11,599 bases of DNA from Roseovarius sp. (GCA_007125415.1 SLDH01000157.1:1-11599); one strand, 5' to 3'. Numbered from the stretch's first letter, positions 1 to 7,583 are shown. Program-made: numbers and translations. Notes: generated from the sequence alone by a model not told the origin.

Positions 1-2140
1 AGATGGCCGCCGCCAGCCCGCCCAGCAGATCGGACACCCGGCTGATCGCGTCTCGCACGCGGATGGCGGTAACATTGGGATAGGCCGCCGCCACATCCCG
101 CAGGATCGCTGCCTCCGCCGCTTCCTCGGCATAGACGGTGGCGATGAAGGAATGCGGTGCCGCTTCCAGCGCGGTCGGGTTCATCACCATGATGAAGGCC
201 ATGCCGGCGGTGGAGAAATCCACCTCGCGCAACGAAGTAAGCTCGGCCGTGATGTCGCGCCCCATGATGTTCACGGTGATCCTGTCGCCCAGCGCGAGGC
301 CCATCTCCTCCGCCTCGCCCGCCGAAAAACTGACCTGTGGCGGGCCTGTATAATCCTCGCTCCACCAGCTGCCGCTGGTCAGGTCCGTGGTTTCGGGCAG
401 GGCGGCGGCATAGCTGACCCCGCGGTCGCCCTCCAGCACCCAGTGACTGCCCACAACCTCCTCGGCGGGGCGGTCGTTGATCCTTGTGATGATCCCGCGC
501 AACATCGGGGCCTGTTCGACCGCGCTTACCGCCGGATCCCTGTCCATGCGCTCCAGAAAGCCGGGCATCTGGTCGCGCTGCAGATCGACGAAGAAATAGG
601 AGGGGGCGCGCTCGGGCAGGTCGCGGTCAATGGCGCTGCGCAGATTGCCGTCAACCTGTGAGACGGCGGCGAGCACCGACAGCCCGAGCCCCAGCGAAAG
701 CATGACAGGCCCCGCCGTGGTGCCAGGCCCGCCGATGGCACCCAGCGCCCAGCTGAGTGCGGGGCGCCTGCGCGCCACGGGGCGCAGGCGCCGGGCCAGC
801 AGGCGCAGCCCGTAAGCTGCGAGCGCCAGAAGGCTGAGCGACCCGGTGATACCGCCCGCGGTCCAGAGCGTCAGCGTCAGATTGCCCGAAAAGAGCGTTG
901 CCGCCCCCAACAGGCCCAGCAGTAGCAGCGCCATGGTCAGCATGTAGCGCGGCGCGGGCCAGGCGACCGTATCCGAGAGCGCATCGCGAAAAAGCGTGGA
1001 GGCGCGCACCTCTTCGGCGCGGGCCAGCGGCCAGAGCGTGAAGATCAGCACCGCAAGGCTGCTGTAGACCAGCGCCTCCAGAATCGGCGCGGGATAGGCC
1101 CCGAACACCGCCGGCACCGGCAGGCGCGCCTCGATCAGCGGCGCGAGCGCCACCGGCAGCCCCACGCCCAGTAGGATGCCGAGCGCCATGCCCAGGAGCG
1201 CCAGCACCCCCACCTGCATGAAATAGGTCTGAAAGATCACCCGCCGGTTTGCCCCGAGGGTGCGGAGCGTGGCGATGGTGCGCGTCTTGGTGGCCAGATA
1301 GGCGCGCAGCGCCGCCGAGATACCCACGCCGCCCACGGCAAGCCCCGACAGTCCCACGAGGATCAGGAACGCGCCCAGCCGATCGACGAATTGCGCTACC
1401 GCCGGTGCGCCGTTCCGTGCGTCCTGCCATGAAATGCCGCTGCCGGCAAAGCGCTGCCGCGCCTCGGCCTGCAGCGCGTCGAGATCGCTGCCCGCTGGCA
1501 GGGCGAGGCGGTATTGCGTCGAGAAAAGCGTGCCCGCCTCCAGCAGGCCCGACTCGGCCAGCGCGGCGCGGCGCACGATGCTGCGCGGGCCAAGGCCGAA
1601 GCCCGCGGCGGCGACATCGGGTTCATCAATGAGCGCCGCGCGCAGTTCGAACGTCTGTGTGCCCAGCTTGAATGTGTCCCCCGGTTCGATATCCAATTGT
1701 GCGCTCAGCACCGGGTCCATGACCGCGCCCGGCAGATCGCGCGTCTCCAGTGCGGCGCTGAGCGGCATGGGCGGATCGAGCGTTACCGCGCCCCTCAGCG
1801 GATAGGCGTCATCCACGGCCTTCACCTGTGTGAGCATGCGGTTCTCGTCCACCACGGCGAGCGAGCGGAAATCGGCGATCTCCGATACCGCCTCGGCCAC
1901 CCCCTCCATCCAGGCGCGCTCGTCGTCGGTGGCGAAGCGATAGGTCAGCTCCAGCGCCGCGTCACCCCCCAGCAGGATCGCGCCATCGCGTGCAAGCCCC
2001 GCCTGAATGCTCTCGCGCACCGTGCCGACGGCGACGATGGCCGCCACGCCGAGGATGACGCAGCCGAGAAAGATGCGAAAGCCGCGCAGCCCCCCGCGCA
2101 ACTCCCGCCGTGCCAGCCGGGCAGACAGGGCAAGGCTCAT
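1..2140 (-). CDS. ABC transporter permease, YbbP/FtsX type (3' end missing)
   Basis: Inner-membrane subunit of a lipid- or hydrophobic-compound-type ABC exporter, paired with the ATPase just upstream. About 713 codons read without a stop from the ATG at 2140 to the window edge. The family is usually about 800-850 residues, so roughly the last 100-130 are missing. By eye: an N-terminal helix at about residues 22-42, a large extracytoplasmic domain (about 45-250), then an FtsX-like block of helices near 256-276, 307-335 and 350-372. Between the first two of these helices lies the conserved-looking stretch TKTRTIATLRTLGANRR (about 284-300), the cytoplasmic coupling region typical of FtsX/MacB permeases. 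More helices follow at about 400-420, 424-450 and 477-497, then a second extracytoplasmic domain. The last FtsX block begins near the edge. The start overlaps the ATPase stop as ATGA, so the two are probably translationally coupled. The transported substrate is not visible from sequence. Confidence 0.9.
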   Translation of the reverse strand, partial: MSLALSARLARRELRGGLRGFRIFLGCVILGVAAIVAVGTVRESIQAGLARDGAILLGGDAALELTYRFATDDERAWMEGVAEAVSEIADFRSLAVVDENRMLTQVKAVDDAYPLRGAVTLDPPMPLSAALETRDLPGAVMDPVLSAQLDIEPGDTFKLGTQTFELRAALIDEPDVAAAGFGLGPRSIVRRAALAESGLLEAGTLFSTQYRLALPAGSDLDALQAEARQRFAGSGISWQDARNGAPAVAQFVDRLGAFLILVGLSGLAVGGVGISAALRAYLATKTRTIATLRTLGANRRVIFQTYFMQVGVLALLGMALGILLGVGLPVALAPLIEARLPVPAVFGAYPAPILEALVYSSLAVLIFTLWPLARAEEVRASTLFRDALSDTVAWPAPRYMLTMALLLLGLLGAATLFSGNLTLTLWTAGGITGSLSLLALAAYGLRLLARRLRPVARRRPALSWALGAIGGPGTTAGPVMLSLGLGLSVLAAVSQVDGNLRSAIDRDLPERAPSYFFVDLQRDQMPGFLERMDRDPAVSAVEQAPMLRGIITRINDRPAEEVVGSHWVLEGDRGVSYAAALPETTDLTSGSWWSEDYTGPPQVSFSAGEAEEMGLALGDRITVNIMGRDITAELTSLREVDFSTAGMAFIMVMNPTALEAAPHSFIATVYAEEAAEAAILRDVAAAYPNVTAIRVRDAISRVSDLLGGLAAAI

Positions 2141-2820
2141 GCGGCGATGCTTTCATCAATGCGCCCGTCACGCAGGCCGATCACCCGGTCACAGCGCGCC
2201 GCCAGAGCAGGATCATGGGTCACCAGCACCAGCGTGGACCCGTGACGACTGCGCAAGTCAAAGAGCATGTCCACGATGGCCTTGCCATTGGTGGTGTCGA
2301 GATTGCCCGTGGGCTCATCGGCGAGCACCAGATCGGGGCGCGGGGCGGCGGCACGGGCCAGCGCCACGCGCTGCTGCTCGCCGCCCGAAAGCTGCGAGGG
2401 GTAATGCTCGGCCCGACCGCTCAGCCCCACCACTTCAAGCTCTTGCGCCGCGCGCTCGTAAGCATCCGGCGCGCCCGCAAGCTCCAGCGGGGTGGCCACA
2501 TTCTCGAACGCGGTCATCGTGGGGATGAGATGAAAGGACTGGAACACCACCCCCATGTGATCACGCCGCAGGCGCGCCAGCGCATCCTCGCTCATCTCCG
2601 TCAGATCATGGCCCAGCGCCATGACCGAGCCGCCGGTGGCGCGCTCCAACCCGCCCATGAGCATCAGCAGCGAGGATTTGCCCGAGCCCGAGGGCCCGAT
2701 CAGCCCCAATGTCTCGCCTTTGCGCACCTCGAGCGTAACCCCCTGCAGGATCGTGATCTCGCCCGCATTGCCTTTCAGGCGCAACGTGGCATCTTTGAGG
2801 GAGAGAAGGGGTGTTGTCAT
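2137..2820 (-). CDS. ABC transporter ATP-binding protein, YbbA/LolD type
   Basis: Cytoplasmic ATPase of the exporter whose permease follows. The 227 residues carry a complete nucleotide-binding domain: Walker A GPSGSGKS at 42-49, Q-loop Gln94 (VVFQSFHLIP), signature LSGGEQQR at 144-151, Walker B LVLADEP at 164-170 with catalytic Glu169, D-loop NLD, and switch His202 (THD). The Q-loop context and short length fit the MacB/LolD/YbbA group, which works with FtsX-fold permeases as mechanotransmitters. Its ATG at 2820 shares the bases CATG with the divergent esterase start, and its stop overlaps the permease start by four bases. No separate intergenic promoter exists, so the promoter must lie inside the esterase coding region. 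YbbA is preferred over LolD because of the adjacent TesA-like gene. Confidence 0.95.
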   Translation of the reverse strand: MTTPLLSLKDATLRLKGNAGEITILQGVTLEVRKGETLGLIGPSGSGKSSLLMLMGGLERATGGSVMALGHDLTEMSEDALARLRRDHMGVVFQSFHLIPTMTAFENVATPLELAGAPDAYERAAQELEVVGLSGRAEHYPSQLSGGEQQRVALARAAAPRPDLVLADEPTGNLDTTNGKAIVDMLFDLRSRHGSTLVLVTHDPALAARCDRVIGLRDGRIDESIAA

Positions 2821-3511
2821 GGAAAAGAGCCGGTTTTTTCAAGCCTTCGGAACATATGGGGTGAGCCGCCAGATGGGCAAGGCGCTCGTTGCGCTGTTTC
2901 TGCTGCTGGCCGCGCCGTTGCGGGCGGAGCCGGTGACGATCGTGGCCTTTGGCGACAGCCTGACCCAGGGTTACGGGCTTGTGGAGCGTGACGGGCTTGT
3001 GCCGCAGTTGCGGCGCTGGCTGGAGGAGAAGGGCGCGCAGGTCACGCTGGTCAACGCAGGCGTGTCGGGCGACACCACGGCGGGGGGGGCTGCGCGCATC
3101 GACTGGACACTCGCCGAGGATGTGGACGGGCTCATCGTCGCGCTGGGCGGCAATGACCTGCTGCGCGGGGTTGATCCGGCGGTGAGTCGCACCAATTTGG
3201 CGCGCATTCTTGAAGCTGCTGAGGCAGCCGGGGTCGAGGTGCTTTTGGTAGGCATCCGCGCGCCGGCGAATTATGGCCCGGATTTCACGCGTGATTTCAA
3301 TGCGATGTATCCCGAACTGGCAGAGGCACACGGCGTCTTGCTCCATGCGGATATCTTTGCCGGGCTTGGCGAGGGCACGCCCGACGCGCTGCGGGAGTTC
3401 TTTCAGCCCGACGGGATACACCCCAATGCCGAAGGGGTGTCGAAAATCGTCGATGATCTGGGTCTGTCCGTTCTGGCCCTGATCGAGCGTTTGCCGCAGC
3501 CTGAAAACTGA
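2819..3511 (+). CDS. Secreted SGNH/GDSL esterase, TesA-like arylesterase
   Basis: Predicted periplasmic esterase/lysophospholipase. The 230 residues show all SGNH blocks: block I FGDSLTQGYG with nucleophile Ser47, block II Gly (GVSGDT, about 81-86), block III GGND with Asn112, and block V DGIHPN with Asp198 and His201. A signal peptide is visible: n-region to Lys21, hydrophobic core ALVALFLLLAAP, likely cut after LRA (about residue 36). The ATG at 2819 is chosen because a purine-rich stretch at 2798-2811 precedes it. In-frame GTG 2861 or ATG 2873 would give a more usual signal-peptide n-region and cannot be excluded. It is divergent from the YbbA/YbbP-like pair, the same layout as tesA-ybbA-ybbP in E. 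coli, so it probably acts with that exporter. A terminator hairpin follows the stop by two bases. Confidence 0.93.
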   Translation: MEKSRFFQAFGTYGVSRQMGKALVALFLLLAAPLRAEPVTIVAFGDSLTQGYGLVERDGLVPQLRRWLEEKGAQVTLVNAGVSGDTTAGGAARIDWTLAEDVDGLIVALGGNDLLRGVDPAVSRTNLARILEAAEAAGVEVLLVGIRAPANYGPDFTRDFNAMYPELAEAHGVLLHADIFAGLGEGTPDALREFFQPDGIHPNAEGVSKIVDDLGLSVLALIERLPQPEN

Positions 3512-3533
3512 AAGCCCCGGACGATGCCGGGGC
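3502..3533 (-). terminator. Hairpin terminator between convergent esterase and csp genes
   Basis: A perfect 7-bp stem, GCCCCGG (3514-3520) and CCGGGGC (3527-3533), encloses a 6-base loop. Read on the minus strand it is followed by TTTCAGTTTT, so it works best as the intrinsic terminator of the cold-shock gene. On the plus strand it sits two bases after the esterase stop but lacks a good U-run. A second small hairpin, GTCTC/GAGAC at 3551-3565, lies between it and the csp stop. Confidence 0.7.
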
Positions 3534-3578
3534 CTCCATTGCAGGTTTCTGTCTCGACGAGAGACCGGTCGCTCGCCT

Positions 3579-3785
3579 TCAGGCCAGCGCCAGGTTCACT
3601 GCAGATTCGCGGCCATCCCGGCCTGCTTCCACGTCGAACGTGACTTTCTGGTTGTCGGCAAGGCCGGTCAGACCCGAGCGTTCAACGGCGGAAATGTGAA
3701 CGAACACATCCTTGCCGCCCCCGTCGGGCGCGATGAACCCGTAACCCTTTGTTGTATTGAACCATTTGACGGTGCCATTGGCCAT
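3579..3785 (-). CDS. Cold-shock protein (CspA family)
   Basis: A 68-residue single cold-shock domain that binds single-stranded nucleic acid and acts as an RNA chaperone. It begins MANGTVKWFN and contains RNP1 (KGYGFI, about 13-18) and RNP2 (VFVHIS, about 27-32). Length and sequence fit the full family domain, with nothing missing. The start at 3785 is fixed by a good ribosome-binding site, AAGGAGA on the minus strand (plus positions 3792-3798), six bases before the ATG. The open frame continues upstream to 4073 in phase, but those codons do not look like protein. The leader holds hairpins (see 3806-3863). It is transcribed alone, with a hairpin terminator behind it. Confidence 0.97.
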   Translation of the reverse strand: MANGTVKWFNTTKGYGFIAPDGGGKDVFVHISAVERSGLTGLADNQKVTFDVEAGRDGRESAVNLALA

Positions 3786-3805
3786 CCTGTTTCTCCTTCG
3801 TTGGT

Positions 3806-3863
3806 CGCTGCCCGCAGCGTGCGGCAGCCTGGCGCAGTCAGTGCAAGATCGAGTGACTGTGCC
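3806..3863 (-). promoter_or_regulatory. Structured 5' leader of the cold-shock gene
   Basis: Two inverted repeats lie in the csp leader. The first is CGCTG/CAGCG with a 4-base loop (3806-3819), ending seven bases before the Shine-Dalgarno site. The second has 10-base arms with one non-Watson-Crick position and a 13-base loop (3831-3840 with 3854-3863). Long folded leaders that control translation with temperature are known for csp mRNAs in other bacteria. That this one does so is inference. No confident -35/-10 pair was found upstream. Confidence 0.4.
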
Positions 3864-4011
3864 GTGAAGGTAGCAGGTAGTCGATAGTGGTAACGTCGCG
3901 CACCCAGGATGCCATTGGCGGCGGCGCATTTCAAGTATCACTATCGTGCTGGGCTTGATCTGCCGCAGGTTTCCGACGGGTTCGCCCAATAGGGATGCGA
4001 CAAGGCGATGC

Positions 4012-4566
4012 TCACAGAACCGTGACAACCGCCCCGACGGGCACACGCTCATAGAGATCTTCAACATGCGCATTGATCATCCGGATGCACCCGTTGGACA
4101 CCGAACGGCCGATCGTATGGGGCTCGGTCGTGCCATGGATGCGGAAAAACGTGTCCCGCCCGTTCTGGAACAGATAGAGCGCGCGTGACCCCAACGGATT
4201 GCGCGGTCCGCCGGGCTGGACGTAATCATTGTCGATGAACTCGGTATATTTGTGCGGCTCCCGCTCGATCATGCCGTCCGTGGGGCGCCAAGTCGGCCAT
4301 TTTTTCTTGGCACCGATATTGGCGGTGCCGGTGAATTCCAGCCCGGCCCTGCCAACGCCCACCCCGTAACGCCTCGCGACACCCGGCTCGGTCACGAAAT
4401 AGAGGAAATGCGCGCGGGGGAGCACCAGTAACTGACCGGGAGCATATTGGGGTGAGAACTGCACGTCCTGCGGTGCAAAACGCGGCGCCAGTTCGAAAGC
4501 CGAGGCTGTGGCAGGCAGCATGGCCGCTGCGAGACCTGCGGTAACGAATGTTCTGCGTCTGATCAT
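4012..4566 (-). CDS. L,D-transpeptidase, YkuD domain (ErfK/YbiS-type)
   Basis: Exported enzyme predicted to form 3-3 peptidoglycan cross-links or attach proteins to peptidoglycan in the periplasm. The 184 residues begin with an export signal: three arginines (RRRTFV, 3-8), a hydrophobic core and a cleavage-like ATASA end near residue 23. The twin-arginine-like start suggests possible Tat export, although the Sec route is not excluded. The YkuD domain runs from about 45 to 184. The active-site block has His144 in HGT and, 16 residues later, SNGCIRM with the catalytic Cys160. The usual SHGC is SNGC here, a variant that I believe occurs in related enzymes. The ATG at 4566 is preceded by a GGAG about nine bases upstream, and a promoter candidate lies at 4638-4666. 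No LysM or PG-binding domain is present. Confidence 0.93.
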   Translation of the reverse strand: MIRRRTFVTAGLAAAMLPATASAFELAPRFAPQDVQFSPQYAPGQLLVLPRAHFLYFVTEPGVARRYGVGVGRAGLEFTGTANIGAKKKWPTWRPTDGMIEREPHKYTEFIDNDYVQPGGPRNPLGSRALYLFQNGRDTFFRIHGTTEPHTIGRSVSNGCIRMINAHVEDLYERVPVGAVVTVL

Positions 4567-4637
4567 GACTTCGACTCCAAACTTCAGTCAACTCCAATTA
4601 GATGCTTGGCGGGGCGAGAATCAAAGCCCGCCACCCG

Positions 4638-4666
4638 CTTATAGCAAAAAATTGAGTTGGTGTTAC
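4638..4666 (-). promoter_or_regulatory. Candidate sigma-70 promoter of the L,D-transpeptidase gene
   Basis: On the minus strand, GTAACA (plus 4661-4666, four of six matches to TTGACA) is followed after 17 bases by TATAAG (plus 4638-4643, five of six matches to TATAAT). It lies about 70 bases before the start codon. A 7-bp bulged hairpin, GGCGGGGC/GCCCGCC (4608-4632), falls at the predicted start of the transcript. Base matches are read directly; activity is inferred. Confidence 0.4.
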
Positions 4667-4689
4667 TTGGCTGCGCGGAGGCGTTGCGT

Positions 4690-4923
4690 TCAGGCGCGCT
4701 GCAAATCTGCCGGTTTTGCAAGCTCTCCGCCAGCGCCTGCCTGCCCGCGTGCGGAGGGCTCCTTGCGCAGCATCGCCATGACGATCAACACAAGGGCCAC
4801 GACCAGCGCGACTCCGAAATAGACCTGTACCGCATTCCAGAAACTGAGGCCGAAGACAATCCATCCGAAAAGGGCCGAGATTGTCCCGCTGATGCCGCCG
4901 AGTATCATTGCTACAGGTGCCAT
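4690..4923 (-). CDS. Small hypothetical membrane protein, two helices
   Basis: Not recognised as a named family. From the ATG at 4923 it is 77 residues: a first hydrophobic segment at about 4-28, a second at about 33-52, then a short charged cytoplasmic-type tail rich in Ala/Gly (MLRKEPSARG onward). The frame is open further to a TTG at 4983, adding 20 residues (starting WPEL). I prefer the ATG because no Shine-Dalgarno is visible before the TTG, while a GGGGAAAG stretch lies about 10 bases before the ATG. It is flanked by about 190 bases on the upstream side and 123 on the downstream side. Hydrophobic pattern and coding bias support a real gene, but no function can be given. Confidence 0.65.
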   Translation of the reverse strand: MAPVAMILGGISGTISALFGWIVFGLSFWNAVQVYFGVALVVALVLIVMAMLRKEPSARGQAGAGGELAKPADLQRA

Positions 4924-4965
4924 GCGCCTAACTTTCCCCGAAAACTCTTGCCAATCAGTTAAGGC

Positions 4966-4980
4966 GGCCAATTCTGGCCA
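4966..4980. repeat. Short inverted repeat upstream of the small membrane gene
   Basis: GGCCA (4966-4970) and TGGCC (4975-4979) flank ATTC. It lies about 45 bases before the ATG of the small membrane gene, at a position where an operator or promoter element could sit. At 5-bp arms it may be chance. No other feature was found in 4984-5116. Confidence 0.25.
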
Positions 4981-5116
4981 CAATAGGGCAAGCTTCGCAC
5001 AATTCCATGGTGAACCACACCTTTAACTTGTATTTCAGTTATTTCCAGCACTCCAGGCGGTATTCGGCTGTTGGAGCAAGTTTCCTCATGCGTCCCACAA
5101 CTTGGCGCGGCTCCGC

Positions 5117-7564
5117 TCAGCCGCTGGGCATTTGCAGGATGATGTTGCGTCCGCCTTTCTGATAGCTCAATTCGCCATCGCCGATGGCGTTGACGCGGCC
5201 GCCGTCCAGCCGGTCGCCGACCTTGACCTTGTGATAGCGCCCGTTGGACGTGCGCACCAGCGCGCGCCGGTTGCTCTGAGTGCCATAGACCCCGATCAGG
5301 TTCACCCGCTGAAATTGCATGGCGTTCGTTTCCGTGGCGGCCCGGGCGACACTGGCGGAGCTGGGAATGTTCGGCGCAACCCTCTGGGTGGTTGCAACCT
5401 GCGCTGTTTGCGCTTGAGCCTGTGTCTGCGCCTGTGCCCTTTCTTCTGCGCGTTGGACGATTGCTGCAAAGTTACTCGGACGTGTATTGGGCTTGAGAGA
5501 TGTGCGCACCGCCTGCGAAGTCGCACCCGCGACAGGGTCAGGCTGCGCTACGGCCTGTTCCACAGCTGCTTCCAAACTGGCTGGATCGACCTGCGCTGCG
5601 GCGTCAGCCGCGGCTTCCTGCGCGCTTTGCGGACGCGCTTCGGGGCGTAGCCCGGCCAGTTCGGAGCGTGTGCGCCCGCTCAGGCCACTACGCTCGATCT
5701 GCTCCTCCACATCCTCGGGGCGCGCATTCGGACGCAAGAGGGCAAGCTGCGCTCTGGCTTCCGGCGAGATTTCTTCCGGCTCGTCAATGCGCGGTTCCGG
5801 CCGCTGTTGCAGGGCGTCAGGCAAGCTCACCTCCGGCAACCCGGCAAAGACACGCACACCCTCGGGTGTCAGCGCGCCTTCCGGCGAGGCCAGGACCAAT
5901 CCCTGGTCGTCAAGGATGAAACGGGCATCTGCGGCGGGGGGAGGGGGTGGCGCGCGCATCGCGCTGTCGACAAGTGATGTCGGCACCGTCGGCAAGGCGA
6001 CTGCGTCGCCGAAATCGGGTTCCGGATCAAGTGTGGTCTGGTGGAAATCCTCGAACTCCCTCGCGGCGGCCTCGGCCGGGGGCTGCGGGGCCAGTTGCCA
6101 GATGCCGGTAGCGGCGTAGCGTGCCATTGCCGCGTCGGGAGAGAGGTCTTCCGGGGTGACCCGGCCGAGGATTTCTGTTGCCGGATCGTCACGCACGGAC
6201 CGTGGTGGCTGATCAGGCTGCAAAGAGACCTGTTCAACCGGCGCGGCCTCCGTTGCGGCTTCGGTTGCGGGTTCCGGTGCAGGGTCGGGCAGGATTGCCA
6301 CCGCCGGTTCCCGATCATCGCGAAAAAACCGTGTCAGCCCGTCATCGAGAAAGATCGAGGCCCAGGCAGCGACTCCGATCAGAAACAAGAGCAGAATGGC
6401 CGACAGGATCAGGCCCAGAAAGCGCGGCTTGCCGCCCACCCCTGCCTTTTCGCGCGCCCCGAAAACGGTCATGCGTGCGCGCTCGTCCTGCGGCTCGTCC
6501 AGCGCAGCGGCGGGCGCGCCCGCCGTTGCAGGCGCTCCGCGCGAGCGGCGCGAGAAGAAGGACGTGCCGGATGCCTCCGCTTCGAATGAAGGCTCGTTTG
6601 CCGAGGCCGCGAAATCTTCGGTGAAATCGGCTTCCGGTAGTTTCTCGGCCGGCGTCAAGCCATCCTTCGGGGCCGGGGGGATCGATGTCGCCGCCCCCAC
6701 GGGCGGGCTGACATCTTCCTGGGGCAAAGCGGAGGCCGAAATGCCGGTGACGCGCGGTGGAGCCGAATCATCAAGGCTTTCCTCTTCGACCGGCCTCAGG
6801 GTCACGCGGGGCGCATCGCCCTCGCGGCTGACGCCATCCAGAGGGGCAGCGGCGCGGTCCTGCGCGGTGCCGCGTGACGCGCGGATGCTGGAGAAGGCCG
6901 CAACCGGGGTTGCCGTCTCTGCCTCTGCTGTGTCGGGCGTGGCGGTGTCAGTCTGCGCTTCTTCATCCGGTGCCGGGCCTGCCGGCGGCTCGGCGGGCTC
7001 GGGTGCGAGGTCGGGGGCAGGGGGTATTGCCGCTTTGCTCACCTCCACGGGCGACTGATCACGGATGATCCCGTCCTTCGAGATACCCTTTGCAAGGGCG
7101 ACCTCGGTGATGCCGAAAAACGGCTCGCCCGCAAATTGACCATCAAGAGGCCGGCCTACGAAGCTGATCGGGTTGAAGCCATGCTCCTGTGCGAACGCTT
7201 CCGCCTCGGCCAGCGTTTCCACTGCGACGGCGGCCACCTCGATCCGGTCCTCATGGGCAACCCAGTCAAAGGCCAGATCATCCACTGCATAGGGCGTCGC
7301 TCCGTCAAGCGCTCCGCGCGCTGCATCGCCGGGGTCGTCACTGGCGTCAATGGTGAGATACCTGAGCTGTTCGTTCGGCAAGACAAGCTTCGTGCTCATC
7401 CCTTCCGGCTCCAGCACGAGCGCCTTTTCACGCAGTCCCCGCAGCGCGTCGGCAAGGTCTGCCGTATCAAGCGGCACCTCGCCCACAAGAGCCCAGCCCG
7501 CCGACGATCGGTGCAGCAGGCCTATTCCGTCAACGGACAATGTCAGGGCGAAACTCGGTTTCAT
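5117..7564 (-). CDS. Single-pass membrane protein with GspL/PilM-like N-terminus and PilP/GspC-like C-terminus
   Basis: An 815-residue protein. Residues 1-155 resemble the cytoplasmic region of GspL/PilM: they start with a short strand VDGIGLL, then include TKLVLPNEQLRYLTI, an ALDGATPYAVDDLAFDW block and VAAVAVETLAEAEAF. Residues about 170-380 are a low-complexity Pro/Ala/Glu-rich linker. One transmembrane helix follows at about 383-405 (FLGLILSAILLLFLIGVAAW), preceded by basic residues, so the C-terminus should be periplasmic. The periplasmic part is again Pro/Ala/Gln-rich and carries three LRPxxRP-type repeats (about 610, 639 and 690). Residues about 750-815 form a compact domain (VNLIGVYGT, RALVRTSNGRYHKVKVGDRL, GGRVNAIG, KGGRNIILQMP) like the PilP/GspC homology region. 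It could tether or regulate an envelope complex, but no secretion or pilus genes are adjacent. The low-complexity body could attract a spurious IF-2 label. Shine-Dalgarno is weak. Domain matches are by eye. Confidence 0.85.
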   Translation of the reverse strand: MKPSFALTLSVDGIGLLHRSSAGWALVGEVPLDTADLADALRGLREKALVLEPEGMSTKLVLPNEQLRYLTIDASDDPGDAARGALDGATPYAVDDLAFDWVAHEDRIEVAAVAVETLAEAEAFAQEHGFNPISFVGRPLDGQFAGEPFFGITEVALAKGISKDGIIRDQSPVEVSKAAIPPAPDLAPEPAEPPAGPAPDEEAQTDTATPDTAEAETATPVAAFSSIRASRGTAQDRAAAPLDGVSREGDAPRVTLRPVEEESLDDSAPPRVTGISASALPQEDVSPPVGAATSIPPAPKDGLTPAEKLPEADFTEDFAASANEPSFEAEASGTSFFSRRSRGAPATAGAPAAALDEPQDERARMTVFGAREKAGVGGKPRFLGLILSAILLLFLIGVAAWASIFLDDGLTRFFRDDREPAVAILPDPAPEPATEAATEAAPVEQVSLQPDQPPRSVRDDPATEILGRVTPEDLSPDAAMARYAATGIWQLAPQPPAEAAAREFEDFHQTTLDPEPDFGDAVALPTVPTSLVDSAMRAPPPPPAADARFILDDQGLVLASPEGALTPEGVRVFAGLPEVSLPDALQQRPEPRIDEPEEISPEARAQLALLRPNARPEDVEEQIERSGLSGRTRSELAGLRPEARPQSAQEAAADAAAQVDPASLEAAVEQAVAQPDPVAGATSQAVRTSLKPNTRPSNFAAIVQRAEERAQAQTQAQAQTAQVATTQRVAPNIPSSASVARAATETNAMQFQRVNLIGVYGTQSNRRALVRTSNGRYHKVKVGDRLDGGRVNAIGDGELSYQKGGRNIILQMPSG

Positions 7565-7583
7565 CGATACTGCTCTATCATCG

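Noticed and set aside
1514..2991. Plus-strand open frames antisense to the ABC transporter genes
   Set aside because: They lie opposite intact FtsX-type permease and ATPase sequences and have no signature motifs. The 2110-2991 frame even runs into the esterase in the wrong phase.
3786..4073. N-terminal extension of the cold-shock protein (164 residues in total)
   Set aside because: The 68-residue form is the full family length and has a strong Shine-Dalgarno at its ATG. The upstream residues are Arg/Cys-rich and overlap the end of the L,D-transpeptidase gene.
5487..7068. Ser/Ala/Gly-rich plus-strand frames opposite the 815-residue protein
   Set aside because: They are the antisense image of the Pro/Ala/Glu linker, whose low complexity keeps several frames open; no start signal or domain supports them.
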